Positions 22,678-33,426 of a stretch of DNA of 64,000 nt are shown piece by piece (the first letter of the stretch is position 1; the number at the start of each line of letters is the position of its first letter). The stretch covers positions 112,502,141 through 112,566,140 of the forward strand of contig NC_079487.1 in NCBI RefSeq assembly GCF_020520425.1, in the 5' to 3' direction. The notes below the pieces were generated by a model. It ran no database searches, had not been told where the DNA came from, and saw only the letters and a program-made list of their open reading frames with translations. This stretch comes from Spinacia oleracea. Its lineage: Eukaryota; Streptophyta; Magnoliopsida; Caryophyllales; Amaranthaceae. The translations under genes and the position numbers were made by a program.

Positions 22678-23005
22678 CTCCCTCCGCCCCGGAATGCTCG
22701 ACCCGGTTTGACCGACACAGAGTTTAAGGAACTTAAATTGACTTATTTAATTTAATAGGTAGTAGTTGATAGTGGGGTATTATTTTAATGTAGTTAGTGG
22801 GAATTGTGTAAAGGGGTGGAGTTGGGGGAGAGTAGGGGTTGAATTTTTAATTATTTTTTGTATGGAGTAGGGGGTAGGTGGGTTAATAGGGGTGGAGTGA
22901 GAAATAATATAATATTGTTAAAATATTTCCATTTTTAGAAACAGGTCAAGTATTAAGGGACGACCCGATAAGGAAAACAGGTCAAGTATTCCGGGACGGA
23001 GGGAG
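22678..23005. mobile_element. TA-flanked MITE with well-kept ends
   Basis: CTCCCTCCGCCCCGGAATGC on the left and, inverted on the right, CTCCCTCCGTCCCGGAATAC, each flanked by TA. The terminal repeats are followed by GACC(C/T)G-type blocks. Non-coding, 328 bp. One of the best-preserved MITEs here. Confidence 0.85.
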
Positions 23006-23123
23006 TATGTTCCATTGTTTAGTTAGCCTTTGTCAAAAAAAAAAAACAATATGTTCCATGTTCTTTGATTAAAATACATTTTCCACTACATTTTTATCTT
23101 TTTGTTTATTACTCTCTTCCCCA

Positions 23124-23685
23124 TAGGGATGGAAATATCCAGTGGATGATCCATTAACCCGGTCACCCGCTATAATTAAATGGGTGAAAATCCGAATTAA
23201 ATGGATGAAAAGCGGGTGATGGATGCGGGTCGGATGCGGTGATTTGTTTTATCCATCACCCGATCCATCACCCGTTTATCACCCGATCTGTCACCCATTT
23301 ATTTTAAATTTATTATTTATATTAATATTTAAACATAAAATGTGTATAAATCCATTATGTATTAAAGTTAGTGCTTATTTAATTTTCTTTTTTGGTTATA
23401 AGTTATGCGTAATAAGAACTAATTATATGTTTTGGAAATAAGTGAAGGTATGTAACCTTTTTCTTTTCGTTAATTATTATGCATATTAGATGGTGAATTT
23501 TTAATAGTTAATAATTTTCACCCGAATATCACCCGATCCACACGGTTCACCCGCGGGTGATGGATGGACGGAATGCGGGTGATGAGTAAAGCGGGTGACG
23601 GATGGACCGGGTGGAGCGGATGGAAGCGGGCGATGGATGCGGGTGATGCTCCACCCGACCCAAATCCCACCCATTTCCATCCCTA
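23124..23685. mobile_element. hAT-type MITE with exact 8-bp target duplication
   Basis: Ends TAGGGATGGAAAT...ATTTCCATCCCTA, flanked by CTTCCCCA at 23116-23123 and 23686-23693. An 8-bp duplication is the mark of hAT transposition. Subterminal regions on both sides are packed with (A/G)CGGGTGATGGATG and inverted CACCCGATCCATC repeats, likely transposase-binding sites or slippage products. Non-coding. Confidence 0.9.
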
Positions 23686-23736
23686 CTTCCCCACTTGTTT
23701 TTATTATTATACGAAGTATATATACGAAGTATATTA

Positions 23737-24121
23737 CTTCCTCCGTCCTATAATATTTTTCCATTTTCTTTTATGGTGTCCCAAAATATTTTTCTCATTT
23801 ACTTTTAAAATTAATATTTTCCTTTAAACTACCCTTGTAAATTTTTATATTGACAAATTTATCCTAATTTTTGTCAGAAAATTGTGGCCACTTGGAATAA
23901 AATATGCACAAGATTTTTATTATTTTTATTATTTCATTCAAGTATGAGGTGAATCCAACAAAATCATTTATTGTTTTATCTCTCCCCAACGGTAAATTGT
24001 GAAATTTCCAATAAAAGTAAAATTACAAATGTATAATAATAATTGCAAATAATACAATGTTCCAATTCCTTATTTAACATGAAAAACTCTAAATGGGGAA
24101 ACCATTAAGGGATAGAGGGAG
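23737..24121. mobile_element. TA-flanked MITE
   Basis: TA then CTTCCTCCGTCCTATAATAT; right end ...AAGGGATAGAGGGAG then TA. Non-coding, 385 bp. Confidence 0.75.
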
Positions 24122-24163
24122 TACATTTAACTCCCATTTCTTAATCTTGCCGATTGACATGTA

Positions 24164-24524
24164 CTCTCTCGGTCATTTTTATTCTTTAAGTTAGGTATCA
24201 TGCACCCGATTTATCAACTAATTAATGTTGATAAAGATTCCTCATTTTTTTTATTTAACAATGCAAATTACGTTTATTGATAATGTTTTCACTTTTATCC
24301 AAAATATGACATTGAAAAAGTGCTAGAGATTTAATGTCTCAATGGGAAAATGTGAAAGATTTAGTGTTCCAATTATTTTAATTAATTAAAATAATCATTT
24401 GCACGATTTTGACGGAATATTAATGACATTTATAATACAATATAAAATGAAAGATTTTAAATGCAAATATTAAAATGAGACACTAGAAACAAAAATCTTA
24501 AAAAAATAAAAGGAACGGAAGGAG
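24164..24524. mobile_element. TA-flanked MITE
   Basis: TA then CTCTCTCGGTCATTTTTATT; right end ...ATAAAAGGAACGGAAGGAG then TA, 361 bp. Terminal repeats are diverged but in register. Confidence 0.7.
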
Positions 24525-24564
24525 TAACTCCTAAAAAATACGAAGGGATTACAAATATACATAG

Positions 24565-25464
24565 ACCATGTTCTCTTCACCTTGTCATTGTTACTTATTG
24601 GATCAGATCTTATTAAATCATACCAGACCAGTAACATTCAGACCAGACCAGACCAGATCAGACATTTTTAATTATTTATTATTACTTATATTATTATTGT
24701 AATAATTAATAACAATAACAATAATAATTAATAATTATTAAATACAATATTGAAATACCCTCTTTTCTCTCTCTTTTTAGGGTTTGTAAAAATTAGGATT
24801 TTCTAGGGCGGAAATAGCCAATTTTCTTCGAAAATTTGGTTATTTCCGCCCCTCTCTTCAATTCTGTATTGTTTATTTGCGTTAGACTTCAATAAAACTA
24901 CATAGTTACAATGTCGTAAGTACCCCTATGGTGGGTTTGATTCTAGTTAAGTTTCGTGTGTTTAGTTTAGTTCAGGTTGTTTATTTGGTAAAGATTTGTT
25001 CGGGATCTCAGAGGAAGTCAATACTTTGAGTACAATCAGACGAATCAAACGGAAATCATATTTGCTTCGGCTACAACAGATCTATAGACCCCCTCACAGT
25101 GGAAGGCTGTAAATCATAGCGATATAAAAGAGGACATACGAAATGTTTGATATACTACGATCATATCGTAGTTATGGTGAAATGAAGTTTTTATTTGATT
25201 CGAGTGTTATGTATTTGTTAGATTCAAATCTTTATGTAGATGTCGTATGACTTTTTCTCAATAAATTGATTATCAAAAAAATAAAAATAAATAATTATTA
25301 TTTATAATAATAAATTAACAATTAATAATTAACAATTAAAAATTAGTAACTAATAATTAATAATTAATAATTTTTTTTACTATTTATTATTTATAATAAC
25401 AATGATCAGAAAAATTCAGATTAGACCAGACCAGACCAGACTAGACCAGATGAAAAGAACATAG
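24565..25464. mobile_element. Non-autonomous hAT-like element with CAGACCAGAC repeats
   Basis: Short inverted ends (CATGTTCTCTTCACC and, inverted, CTATGTTCTTTTCATC) enclose arrays of CAGACC at 24635-24662 and 25425-25450. AATTAATAAT-type AT arrays lie inside these. The centre (about 24780-25270) has a different composition and ends in an A-rich tail, so it may be a separate insertion (SINE or gene scrap). ACATAG occurs at both borders and may be the target duplication. Confidence 0.5.
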
Positions 25465-26606
25465 CCATAATAACTTTTTACGGAGTATGTATTAGAGTTT
25501 TCCATCATCACTGTAAATCTATAATACAAAGTCTTACGTTAACTCTGTGCAAGAGGTTTTTAAGGTAGCTAACCAGACCATGTCATAGTCATGTAAATTA
25601 TGAATTTATGACACATATCGATTATCGACACATGATTACAAGATAGATACTTTTGGACTCCCTATTTGTTACTTATACTCACTGTATACATGAAATAAGT
25701 GATCTCATAGCCGTGTTAGCTAATTAATTTTGATATAAGTAATGTAACGCATGAAACACGTCTAAGGTTTTTTAATAACCTTGTTTATTTCTTCTACGCA
25801 ACTTCATCTCTAACTTTACACATCTCTAACTTTACACATAAGTTTGCAAATAAATTTGAAAAGAGTAATTGGACGTTGGGCCTAGAATGCCTTAATTCTT
25901 ATGTTGTGATAAAGCCCACATGCATTTTTGTAATTTCGAGACAAAATATATTTCCCATACTTTATACCAATTATACGGAGTACTTCTCTGTTCTCTAAGT
26001 TCTCTGTGATCTGTTCATGTAGGATATATCGTAGGTACATGTAGATCTTGCACCTCTTTGCTTTTGCAAACTTCTACTGTAACAACTTGTAAAGATGTAA
26101 GTCACGGATAAAATTTCTACAAGAAAATTCAATAGATGATATCATACTCACTTGATAAGTTGATTTCCATTTATCCGAACTTACCAGACCTTAATTATCA
26201 AAACTTAACTGTGCGTTATATTAAATTAATTTTCATTTATCTGAACTTACTTGAACTTAATAATCAGAATTTATGTTAGTTGTAAATCATATTGGGATAG
26301 TCCTTATTTTTCAAGAATTTAATTTATCAAATTTTATTTTTCCTAAAATAAATAGAATTAAGGTGAATAGAAAGCACACTAATTACAACCTAGAAATGAT
26401 CTACGGAGTAATAATCTTGGTTGATATAATTTTGGTTAAGAATTTGCACACACAGTTCTTTTTTCCCTTTTATTTTCTATGAGTGGAGTTAGAGGATGGT
26501 TCTCGTTTAATTTATACCTACGGTGTTTTTTTATAGAACAGTTTATGCATAGTGAGAGAATTGTCAGATTTATTGGTCATAGTATTAATGATCAAGTGTT
26601 ATGTAA
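25465..26606. other. Intergenic, no gene recognised
   Basis: AT-rich. At 26150-26270 there are relics of (T/C)GAACTTA repeats like those at 50.25 kb, suggesting a decayed copy of that repeat family. No RNA or protein gene seen. Confidence 0.4.
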
Positions 26607-26729
26607 GGTGATGTTTGGTTGACATGAAAAAACATATGAAGTATGATCACTTAAGAAGTGGAAGATTAGAGTTTGGTTGACAAAAACATTAGAAGTCACA
26701 CTTCCTAGAAAGTTCTACTTCATACGAAG

Positions 26730-27381
26730 CAGGCCCGGTCCTGACATTTTGAGGGCCCTAGGCGAAATTAGGGATTTGGGCCCTTCCAAAATAATACGTC
26801 TTTAACTGAAATATTTTTTTTTTTGTGTGAAATCCATTATATTGTTGAATTCAAATCAATAAAAACTTACTATATCTCCTTTACAGGATCCTAGAATTTC
26901 AAAATCCGGCTCTAGTCGATTTTTTGAAATATTTCAATAAAATAAATACTCACTTAATTATAAGATAATTAATATGCGTAAAGAGATATTTTTTGAAAAT
27001 AAAGGTTCACTTTGAGCATATAAAAATATCAGTTAATTTTGTCTTCATTAAAATGCTTTTCTATTTTAAAACTTATAAACCCATAGTCCATCAAATAAGC
27101 ATTTACGTACATAAACTCAACGTAAAACACAAAAATAAAAATATTGACAAAGTTTAAAAAGAAAAGAAAAGAGTTGGTAAGGGGAGTCGAACCCTAGACC
27201 TCTAGTAGATATCAAAACTTTAGAATCAACTTTCTACCAATGAGCCTAGGAAATAACATGTATAGTTAATGTGTTGTTTATTACTAGTACTAAATTACTG
27301 GATAGACAATTATTTTGGGCCCCTTTCCGCCTTGGGCCCTAGGCGGTCGCACCCCTCGCCTACCCCCTAGGGCCGGGCCTG
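26730..27381. mobile_element. hAT element (CAGGCCCGG ends) nested in the MITE
   Basis: Runs from CAGGCCCGGTCCTGA to AGGGCCGGGCCTG, a terminal pair widespread in plant hAT elements and seen again at 47916-48313. GGGCCC-rich subterminal parts flank an AT-rich core. The 8-bp duplication is degraded (5 of 8 match). Contains a tRNA-like stretch on the minus strand. Confidence 0.75.
27181..27250 (-). other. tRNA-like sequence inside hAT element
   Basis: Minus strand begins GGCTCATTGGTAGAAAG, resembling a tRNA D-arm/A box, and ends GGTTCGACTCCCC, a perfect B box and T loop, ~65 bp apart. The acceptor and anticodon stems do not pair well. Likely a decayed tRNA or SINE head captured by the hAT element, not a working tRNA gene. 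Confidence 0.4.
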
Positions 27382-27656
27382 AAATGGAGGATATTGCTTA
27401 CCTAGGTTCCCTTAGATAAGTGGAACTTTCCCATGTTTAACCAAACAATATTACCCATTTTCTAGAAAATGCTTATACATGAAAAAGTTTCTTTCTAGAA
27501 AGTTCTATTACCCACGATCAACCAAACGACCCCTATGATTATGACATGTGTACAATAGGTCTCAGTTTCAAATCTCCCTGCCCCATTTATAGTTTATTTT
27601 GCCAAAATACGTTATGAGGTAAGTACATGGACCCTATCTTCTTGATTTTCAAATGT

Positions 27657-28476
27657 TAATCAAGGTGTATCGCTATTCGACGCCCGCCCACGCTAATATC
27701 GCCCTACTATTTATAGCGAAAGTACAGAACTACCCTTATATTTTTTTTACCCCTCTATTTCATTTTTTTACCCTTCTCACCTCACCTTTCCCTCGCCTCT
27801 CTCTCATCCCCCCCTCCCCACCAATCTGGCTGCCGGAAAATCGCCGGAAAAATGAAATTCCGGCGAGAATTTTTTTTTACCCCTTTTATGATTCGCCGAA
27901 AAACTGATATTCATACCTGTTTCTTCATAATTCGTCGGAAAACTGAAATTCTGGAAAACGTTAGTATCTTCATAATTCGTGTGAGAGTTGCGGCGGTGTT
28001 TATAGTCGAGGAAGTTGTCCCGGAAAATCGCTCCCGGAAAGCTCGTAAGCTTCAATGGAGGAGGTAAAAATGGTGTTTTTTTTTTATATTTATTTTATTC
28101 ATTTCTGGCGCACAAGATTTGCACCGTTCACATGTACCTGGCGCACGGAATTTGCGCCAGTTCCATGAACCTGGCGCAAAATCTGTGCGCCAGGTCCATG
28201 TACCTGGCGCAAATTCCGTGCGCCAGGTCCATGGAACATATGCAAATTTCGTGCGCCAGGTAAGGATCGGAGATGGGGCGACGGAGATGGGGCGGCGTTG
28301 AGGGCGGCGGAGATGTTTATAGCCGGCAGGAGGAAGGGAGGGAGAGAGCAGAGAAGGAGAAGGCTCATGAAGGAGGGGGGGTGAATTTGAATTTAAAGGG
28401 TAGAATCGTACTTTAACGTAATAAATTAGGGCGTTATTAACGGAACAGGGCGTCGAATAAAAATCCCCTAATCAAG
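27657..28476. mobile_element. Non-autonomous DNA transposon with ~70-bp inverted ends
   Basis: Flanked by TAATCAAG at 27657-27664 and 28469-28476 (9 bp with one mismatch). Left arm carries ATTCGACGCCC...GCCCTACTATTTATAGCG; the inverted right arm matches at ATTCGACGCCC and GCCCTAATTTATTACG. The long arms and 8-9-bp duplication fit Mutator-like or hAT elements. The interior has CGCCGGAAAA repeats and a block of CTGGCGCA repeats. Short frames across it are repeat artefacts. Confidence 0.75.
28105..28262. repeat. Clustered CTGGCGCA...TGCGCCAG palindromic repeats
   Basis: Six or so units of (C)CTGGCGCA and its inverse TGCGCCAGG, spaced by AAATTCCGTG/AATTTGCG and GTCCATG(T/G)A spacers. Each pair could fold as a hairpin. 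Located within the transposon at 27.66-28.47 kb. Confidence 0.8.
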
Positions 28477-29084
28477 ATCGACTACATATACTTTTATTGT
28501 ACACCCATCCTTGTCATTTAGATACAGATAAGCTAGATCCAAATATATTATTCTCACACCATATCCGTAGATATTAGACAATGGAAGATGAAGTTAACAC
28601 AGCTAATAACTCATAATAACGCACAACTGACAAGAATAAGATCCAAATTATAATCACAAAAGATAAATATATTACCAAAAATTCGATCAATTACCCTAAT
28701 TCGGCATGGAAATGTAAGTTGCATATTCTGCATGCATGTGGAGGTGTTTACATTGAATATGGACCTACGTATATATGTTTCCAAAATATAAAATTTAAAA
28801 ATGCAAATGTAGTTTAATTAATTAGAATATTTAAGAGGATAAAATGTCATGAGAGGAAGTATGATACCATGCAAGCATGTCTCTAACTTTTTAGTCTTTT
28901 ACCAACAACATGTTGTGTACATCCACATCATTTTATCATGCTCTTCCCTTCTTTTGTCCCACTCCCATCATCGATTTCCATTCTGTTCTGCCAAAGTATA
29001 AGACAATACACTAGTACACTTTAGGATTTACTAGTTGCGATTTAGGATTTACTCATTTAGTCATGTGTTGTGCTTTTTTAAAAA
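28477..29084. other. Intergenic AT-rich, nothing recognised
   Basis: No coding region or repeat pair found. Confidence 0.4.
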
Positions 29085-29574
29085 CTACGACGCAACAGGA
29101 CTGTTATAACGGATGCAAAGAAAGATTAAATTTAAGAACGCAGAGATTTAACGTGGTTCACTAACAATGTGTTAGCTACGTCCACAGGCAGAGGGGAGGA
29201 AAGCTTTATTGATCTTGAGGAGTACAGATTACAGAATACAACTAGGTTATGACCTAGAGAGTTTATATAGTACTCTCTAGACAGATGCGGAAAAGCCCAG
29301 AAAATAGGCCCAAAACAGATAACCCTAGTCCAGAATAACAGATACCGTGCTGGGACGTTGCAGTAAGGGGATTGACCGATTCAAGGCATTATTCTAACAA
29401 GGACACGACACATTACTGATGGAATAGAGGTCATAGATGGACTATGTGTCTGTGTGCCTACCAAGCTGAAAGGCACGTAGGCTCCACATAGATTGGCCCA
29501 TATCCGCCCCAGCCCATTTAACTTAGGCCCGGCCCAGCCCAGCCCTAGCACGGCCCTATGAACAGGTCTAGTGT
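29085..29574. repeat. Repetitive-looking segment with hAT-like right border
   Basis: 29100-29400 contains AACGTGGTTCACTAA...CTACGTCCACAGG, a phrase I recognise as recurrent in plant genomic repeats, but no element borders were found. At 29490-29569 GGCCCGGCCCAGCCC leads to CCTATGAACAGGTCTA. Inverted, this reads TAGACCTGTTCATAGGGCC, an end typical of hAT MITEs; its partner is not seen. Confidence 0.35.
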
Positions 29575-29806
29575 GCGTGTAGTCGTAATCATTAATATAT
29601 GGATACCTATCCACGTATCTATACGTGCATACTAGATGAAACGACTGCGTTTCTGGAAAAAAATAAAGCACGCGCCTATTCTATACCCATTTTTCTCTCT
29701 TCTCTAACCTCTCACCATTTTCTCTCTCATCAAAACCTCTCACTCTCTTTCCTCCATTGATGTCACTCCTTCTCCTGCCTCCCAACCAATCCGACCTCCT
29801 CCCCTC

Positions 29807-30651
29807 TGTTGCGATTAAAGCGAAAATTAGAACAAACTTATCTGATTCGATGAACTGAACGAAGAACAATTGTTGCGTCGTGGACACCCACTGTCCTAAA
29901 AGACGATTCCGCGCTACCTCCCGGTGCAGTAGAACAGAATACGGTCGCCCTCCAGGATTAGCGCAACTCCGACGTTGTGTGCACTCACAAAGCCGGATGG
30001 AGTCAGAACGTATGCCCAAAACCGAGAGCAATTTTGTGTGAGAGTAAGAATGTGTTTTCGTATTTTGTGTGTATGATTTTCTGTGAGAAGGGAACTGAAA
30101 CTCTGATTTAAATAATTAGAAGGAAAGCATTGCAACAGACAAAAACGGCTGAGGGAATGAATGTTGCAACAGCCAAAAACGGTCAGAGACATTGAATGTA
30201 GTAACGGACGTAATTAATGGTAATTAATCCAACGGTTACGTAATCAATACAGATTCCCGTAACAATGACTTAAGCAAAACGGTCCAGTTACCAAAAAGAA
30301 TAGGGTTGACCCACAAAACCCACCCCACGCCCGCGAACCGCATTCCCAAGTACCAAGTACCAAGTACCAAGGCCCAAGGCCCAAGGCCCAAGGCCCAAGT
30401 ACCAAGGCCCAAGGCCCAAGGCCCACGGCCCAAGGCCCACGGCCCACGGCCCACGGCCCGCGGCCGGCCCGGCGCGCGCGCGCGTGTGTGTGATGTGTCC
30501 ACCCATACCATTCTCACACTTTCTTAAACAAGAGTTACACTCATTCCCCAATTAATAAACAAGAGGAATATGAATAGTTTTTCCAATGTGGGACTCTTGA
30601 ATTTTCACTCACCCTTTTTTCCTTTGTGTTTCCCAATGAGAATTTCCAACA
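29807..30651 (-). mobile_element. Solo LTR of a copia-type element
   Basis: TGTTGCGATTAAAG (29807) to GAGAATTTCCAACA (30651), 845 bp, flanked by CCCTC at 29802-29806 and 30652-30656. On the minus strand it starts TGTTGGAAATTCTC and has a TATTTAAATC box followed by a U5-like region, so it was oriented minus. No internal region remains; equal-ended recombination between two LTRs would leave exactly this. Confidence 0.8.
30343..30482. repeat. Hexamer-based array (CCAAGG/CCAAGTA/CCCACGG) and CG run
   Basis: Tandem CAAGTAC then CCAAGGC then CCCACGG variants followed by GCGCGCGCGCG and GTGTGTG, inside the solo LTR. It yields open frames in every register on both strands, which are not genes. Confidence 0.9.
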
Positions 30652-31379
30652 CCCTCCACCTTCCGCCGTTGCCTCCCTTCGATCACACAACCGCCACTCC
30701 TCCGCCTCCCTTCGGTCCAGCAACCGTCACTTCCTCCCTTCGATCTAACAACCGCCGCTTCGATCGAACAACCGCCGCATCCTCAACGGCGCGCAACTAC
30801 TCATTCGAGCTAGATCAAGCGACACCGCGCCAAAGACGTCATCACTGAAGTCGACATAGCTCTCTCTCTCCCCTCCCCCGCGACACTGCCACTTTGATCC
30901 TTCGTGCATTGACGCTCTATATTCTCGACCGCTGAACATCAGCGCTCCGAATCCTTCCACCTCTTGCTCTGGTCTGTTCTATATCCTTCATTTGTATAAT
31001 TTAATAAATTTGACTTTATTAATTTTGGACGAATTTTTTTGAAATTATTAGTTGTAAACCCTAGTTTTTGTGTGAATTTGATTGAGAAGCATGTTCATGT
31101 ATTCAATTTTGTGTGCTTATAGAATTTCAAGTCAGTAAGTGTGATTACAACAGAGAAATTGCAAATAGTTCACTAATTTAAGCGTCAACTTATTAATTTG
31201 AATTTGATAAGAGAAATTGCAATTTATTCATTAATAATTATGATTTGTTGACATATTATTTGATTAAGAATTATAAGTGTGATTAGAATGAACTACATTT
31301 GTTAATTTGATATTGTTGTTGTTGTTGGTATTGTGGTTTGTTCATGGTGGTTGTACTTGCGGTAGTTACGGCTGAATAT

Positions 31380-32700
31380 TAATTCTGAAATCGTTAGGTT
31401 CGGTTTATAATGTATCATGTTCAACTTATAAAAGATGATGTTCACAAATAATAATATTTTTGTGTGATGTTCAGTTTTTCAACTCTCGTGTTCAACTTAT
31501 AAAGAATCATGTTCAATTTTACACAAAATCATGTCAACTAAATTGAACTTATAAAATTAATATATGTTCAATACTTTTGTGTGATGTTCAGTTTCTCAAC
31601 TCTCGTGTTCAACCTATATAGAATTATGTTCAATTTACACAAAATCATGTTCAACGAAATTGAAATGTTAATTTCATTAATTTTTGGTTGTGATATGGAT
31701 TAATTTCATTAAGAATAGTGATTAGTATTAACTTCATCTATTTTACGCTGATAATATCGTTGAACATATATTTTCAACTCTCTTGTTCAACCTATAAAGA
31801 ATCACGTTCAACTAAATTCAACTTATAAAACTCTGATATGTTCAATAATTTTGTGTGATGTTCAGTTTCTCAAGTCTTATGTTCAACTTATACAAAATCA
31901 CGTTCAACTAAATTTAACTTATTAAACTAATATATGTTCAATACCTTTGTGATGTTCAGTTTCTCAAGTATTATGTTCAACATATAAAGAACCATATTCA
32001 ACTTATAAAACTATGATATGTTCATAAATAAGAACACTTTTGTGTCATGTTCAGTTTCTCAATTCTTATGTTCAACTTATACAGAATAATGTTCATATAT
32101 TTGCCACCTCTTTGTATAAAAGAGAGCAGTTAATATATTTGCTTTTTAATCTTTTGGAATTGTTTCATTGTTGCGAGCTTTTGGTTAGTTGATTGGAATG
32201 CGAAAAACTAATATTCTTTTTTAAAAAAAACTAATATATGTTCAATACTTTCGTGCGATTTTCAGTTTCTTACATATCATATTCAATTTATAAAGAATTA
32301 TGTACACATTCATGTTCACTTTACTGAAAGATCAAAAGTAGTGATGTCTAAATATTGTCATGTTCAGTTTATAGTTCATCATGTTCAACTTCTAAAATAT
32401 GATGTTCATAAAAACACTTTTGTGTGATGTTCAGTTTTTAAAGTCTCATGTACAACTTATAAAGAATCATGTTCAACTAAATTCAACTTACTAAACTATG
32501 ATATCTTCATAAATAAGAACACTTTTGTGTGATGTACAATTTCTCAAGTCTTATGTTCAACTTATACAGAATCATGATCAACTAAATTCAACTTATAAAA
32601 TGATCAACTAAATTCAACTTATAAAATTACTATATGTTCAATACTTTTGTGTGATGTTCAGTTTCTAAAGTCTCATGTTCATAAATAAGGATATATGTAT
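31380..32700 (+). repeat. Degenerate repeat field built on ATGTTCAA and GATGTTCAGTTTCTCAA
   Basis: Units such as TTTTGTGTGATGTTCAGTTT, CATGTTCAACTTATAAAG and AATATATGTTCAATACTTTT recur about every 80-150 bp in the same direction, with drift. No coding potential. Looks like an ancient tandem array or the subterminal repeat region of a large transposon. Confidence 0.75.
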
Positions 32701-33426
32701 GTTCGATTTATGGGTTTGTAAATTTGAATTACTGTTAAAATATTTAATACTCAATTCTGGAGTTAATGTGTTTAAATCAGTAATAGGTTTTTTTTTTTAG
32801 TTTCTAAAAAAAATCACTTATTATTCTTAGTTATGTCAAATTTTTAAATTCAATGTTCAGGTTTAGAAATTTAATGTTCATACTATGTTTGATATCCTGT
32901 CAAGTTCATTTTTAATTAAAAAAGGTTTTATGTTCAATTTTCAGAATTTAACGAGGAAAAAAAACAGAGTCGAAGAAGAAATGGAGGAGAAGTTGGTGAA
33001 CTCAATCCGTTTGCAATTGGTGGTAGAAAATTTATCGACGAGGAAGGCAAATAAGAACTATTAAGATGGAGAAAAGTTGCAGATAAGAGAGAGAAACATA
33101 GAGGAAAGAGGAACATAGAAGAAGAAAAAGATTCATCAATGTTCATATTTTTTATTTGTTTATTTTTGGAATGATAATTTTCTACCGAAATGTAGCGTAG
33201 TGATTAAACATGTGTGGACGTACTAGAGTTTCTGATATATTAATTAATATTACTTAATTAGTCTAAATTATTAAAAGACAAGTATGAAGAAGGATATTTT
33301 TTTTCATGTTCATTTTTTTTATCATCGTGTTCAATTTTAACTGTTTCAGGATGTCTAAAAAAACCTCATATGCACCCAGCTCTACATGCATAGGTATGCA
33401 GCCAAAAATTTGGGCGTGTAGTCGTA

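Larger units (their letters stand above)
26607..27533. mobile_element. Harbinger/Tourist-like MITE, split by a hAT element
   Basis: Ends GGTGATGTTTGGTTGAC and, inverted on the right, GGGGTCGTTTGGTTGATCG. Both arms also share (C/T)TTTCTAGAAAGTTCTA blocks. The TTTGGTT-type end is typical of plant PIF/Harbinger MITEs. Left flank TAA, right flank TAT, so the 3-bp duplication is not exact. The centre is interrupted by a CAGGCCCGG hAT element. Confidence 0.65.
29575..33426. mobile_element. Possible 3.8-kb non-autonomous transposon carrying ATGTTCAA repeats
   Basis: The 13-bp word GCGTGTAGTCGTA stands at 29575-29587 and again at 33414-33426, in direct orientation. Just inside, the left GGATACCTATCCACGTA and the inverted right TGCATACCTATGCATGTA are similar. 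Together they suggest an insertion with a ~9-13-bp target duplication. The left third is pyrimidine-rich with a solo copia LTR in it; the rest is an ATGTTCAA-rich repeat field. No transposase gene was found. Confidence 0.35.

Noticed and set aside
28099-28368. Frames with repeated (A/G)ARNLRQVHGPGA-like units
   Set aside because: Translation of the palindromic CTGGCGCA repeats, open on both strands.
29681-30192. Minus-strand frames of 116 and 92 aa
   Set aside because: Part of the solo copia LTR.
30236-30551. Frames rich in GPWALGLGPWALG-like repeats on both strands
   Set aside because: Hexamer array in the solo LTR.
30570-30960. Plus-strand 92-aa frame rich in Pro/Ser/Arg
   Set aside because: Spans the LTR border; low-complexity.
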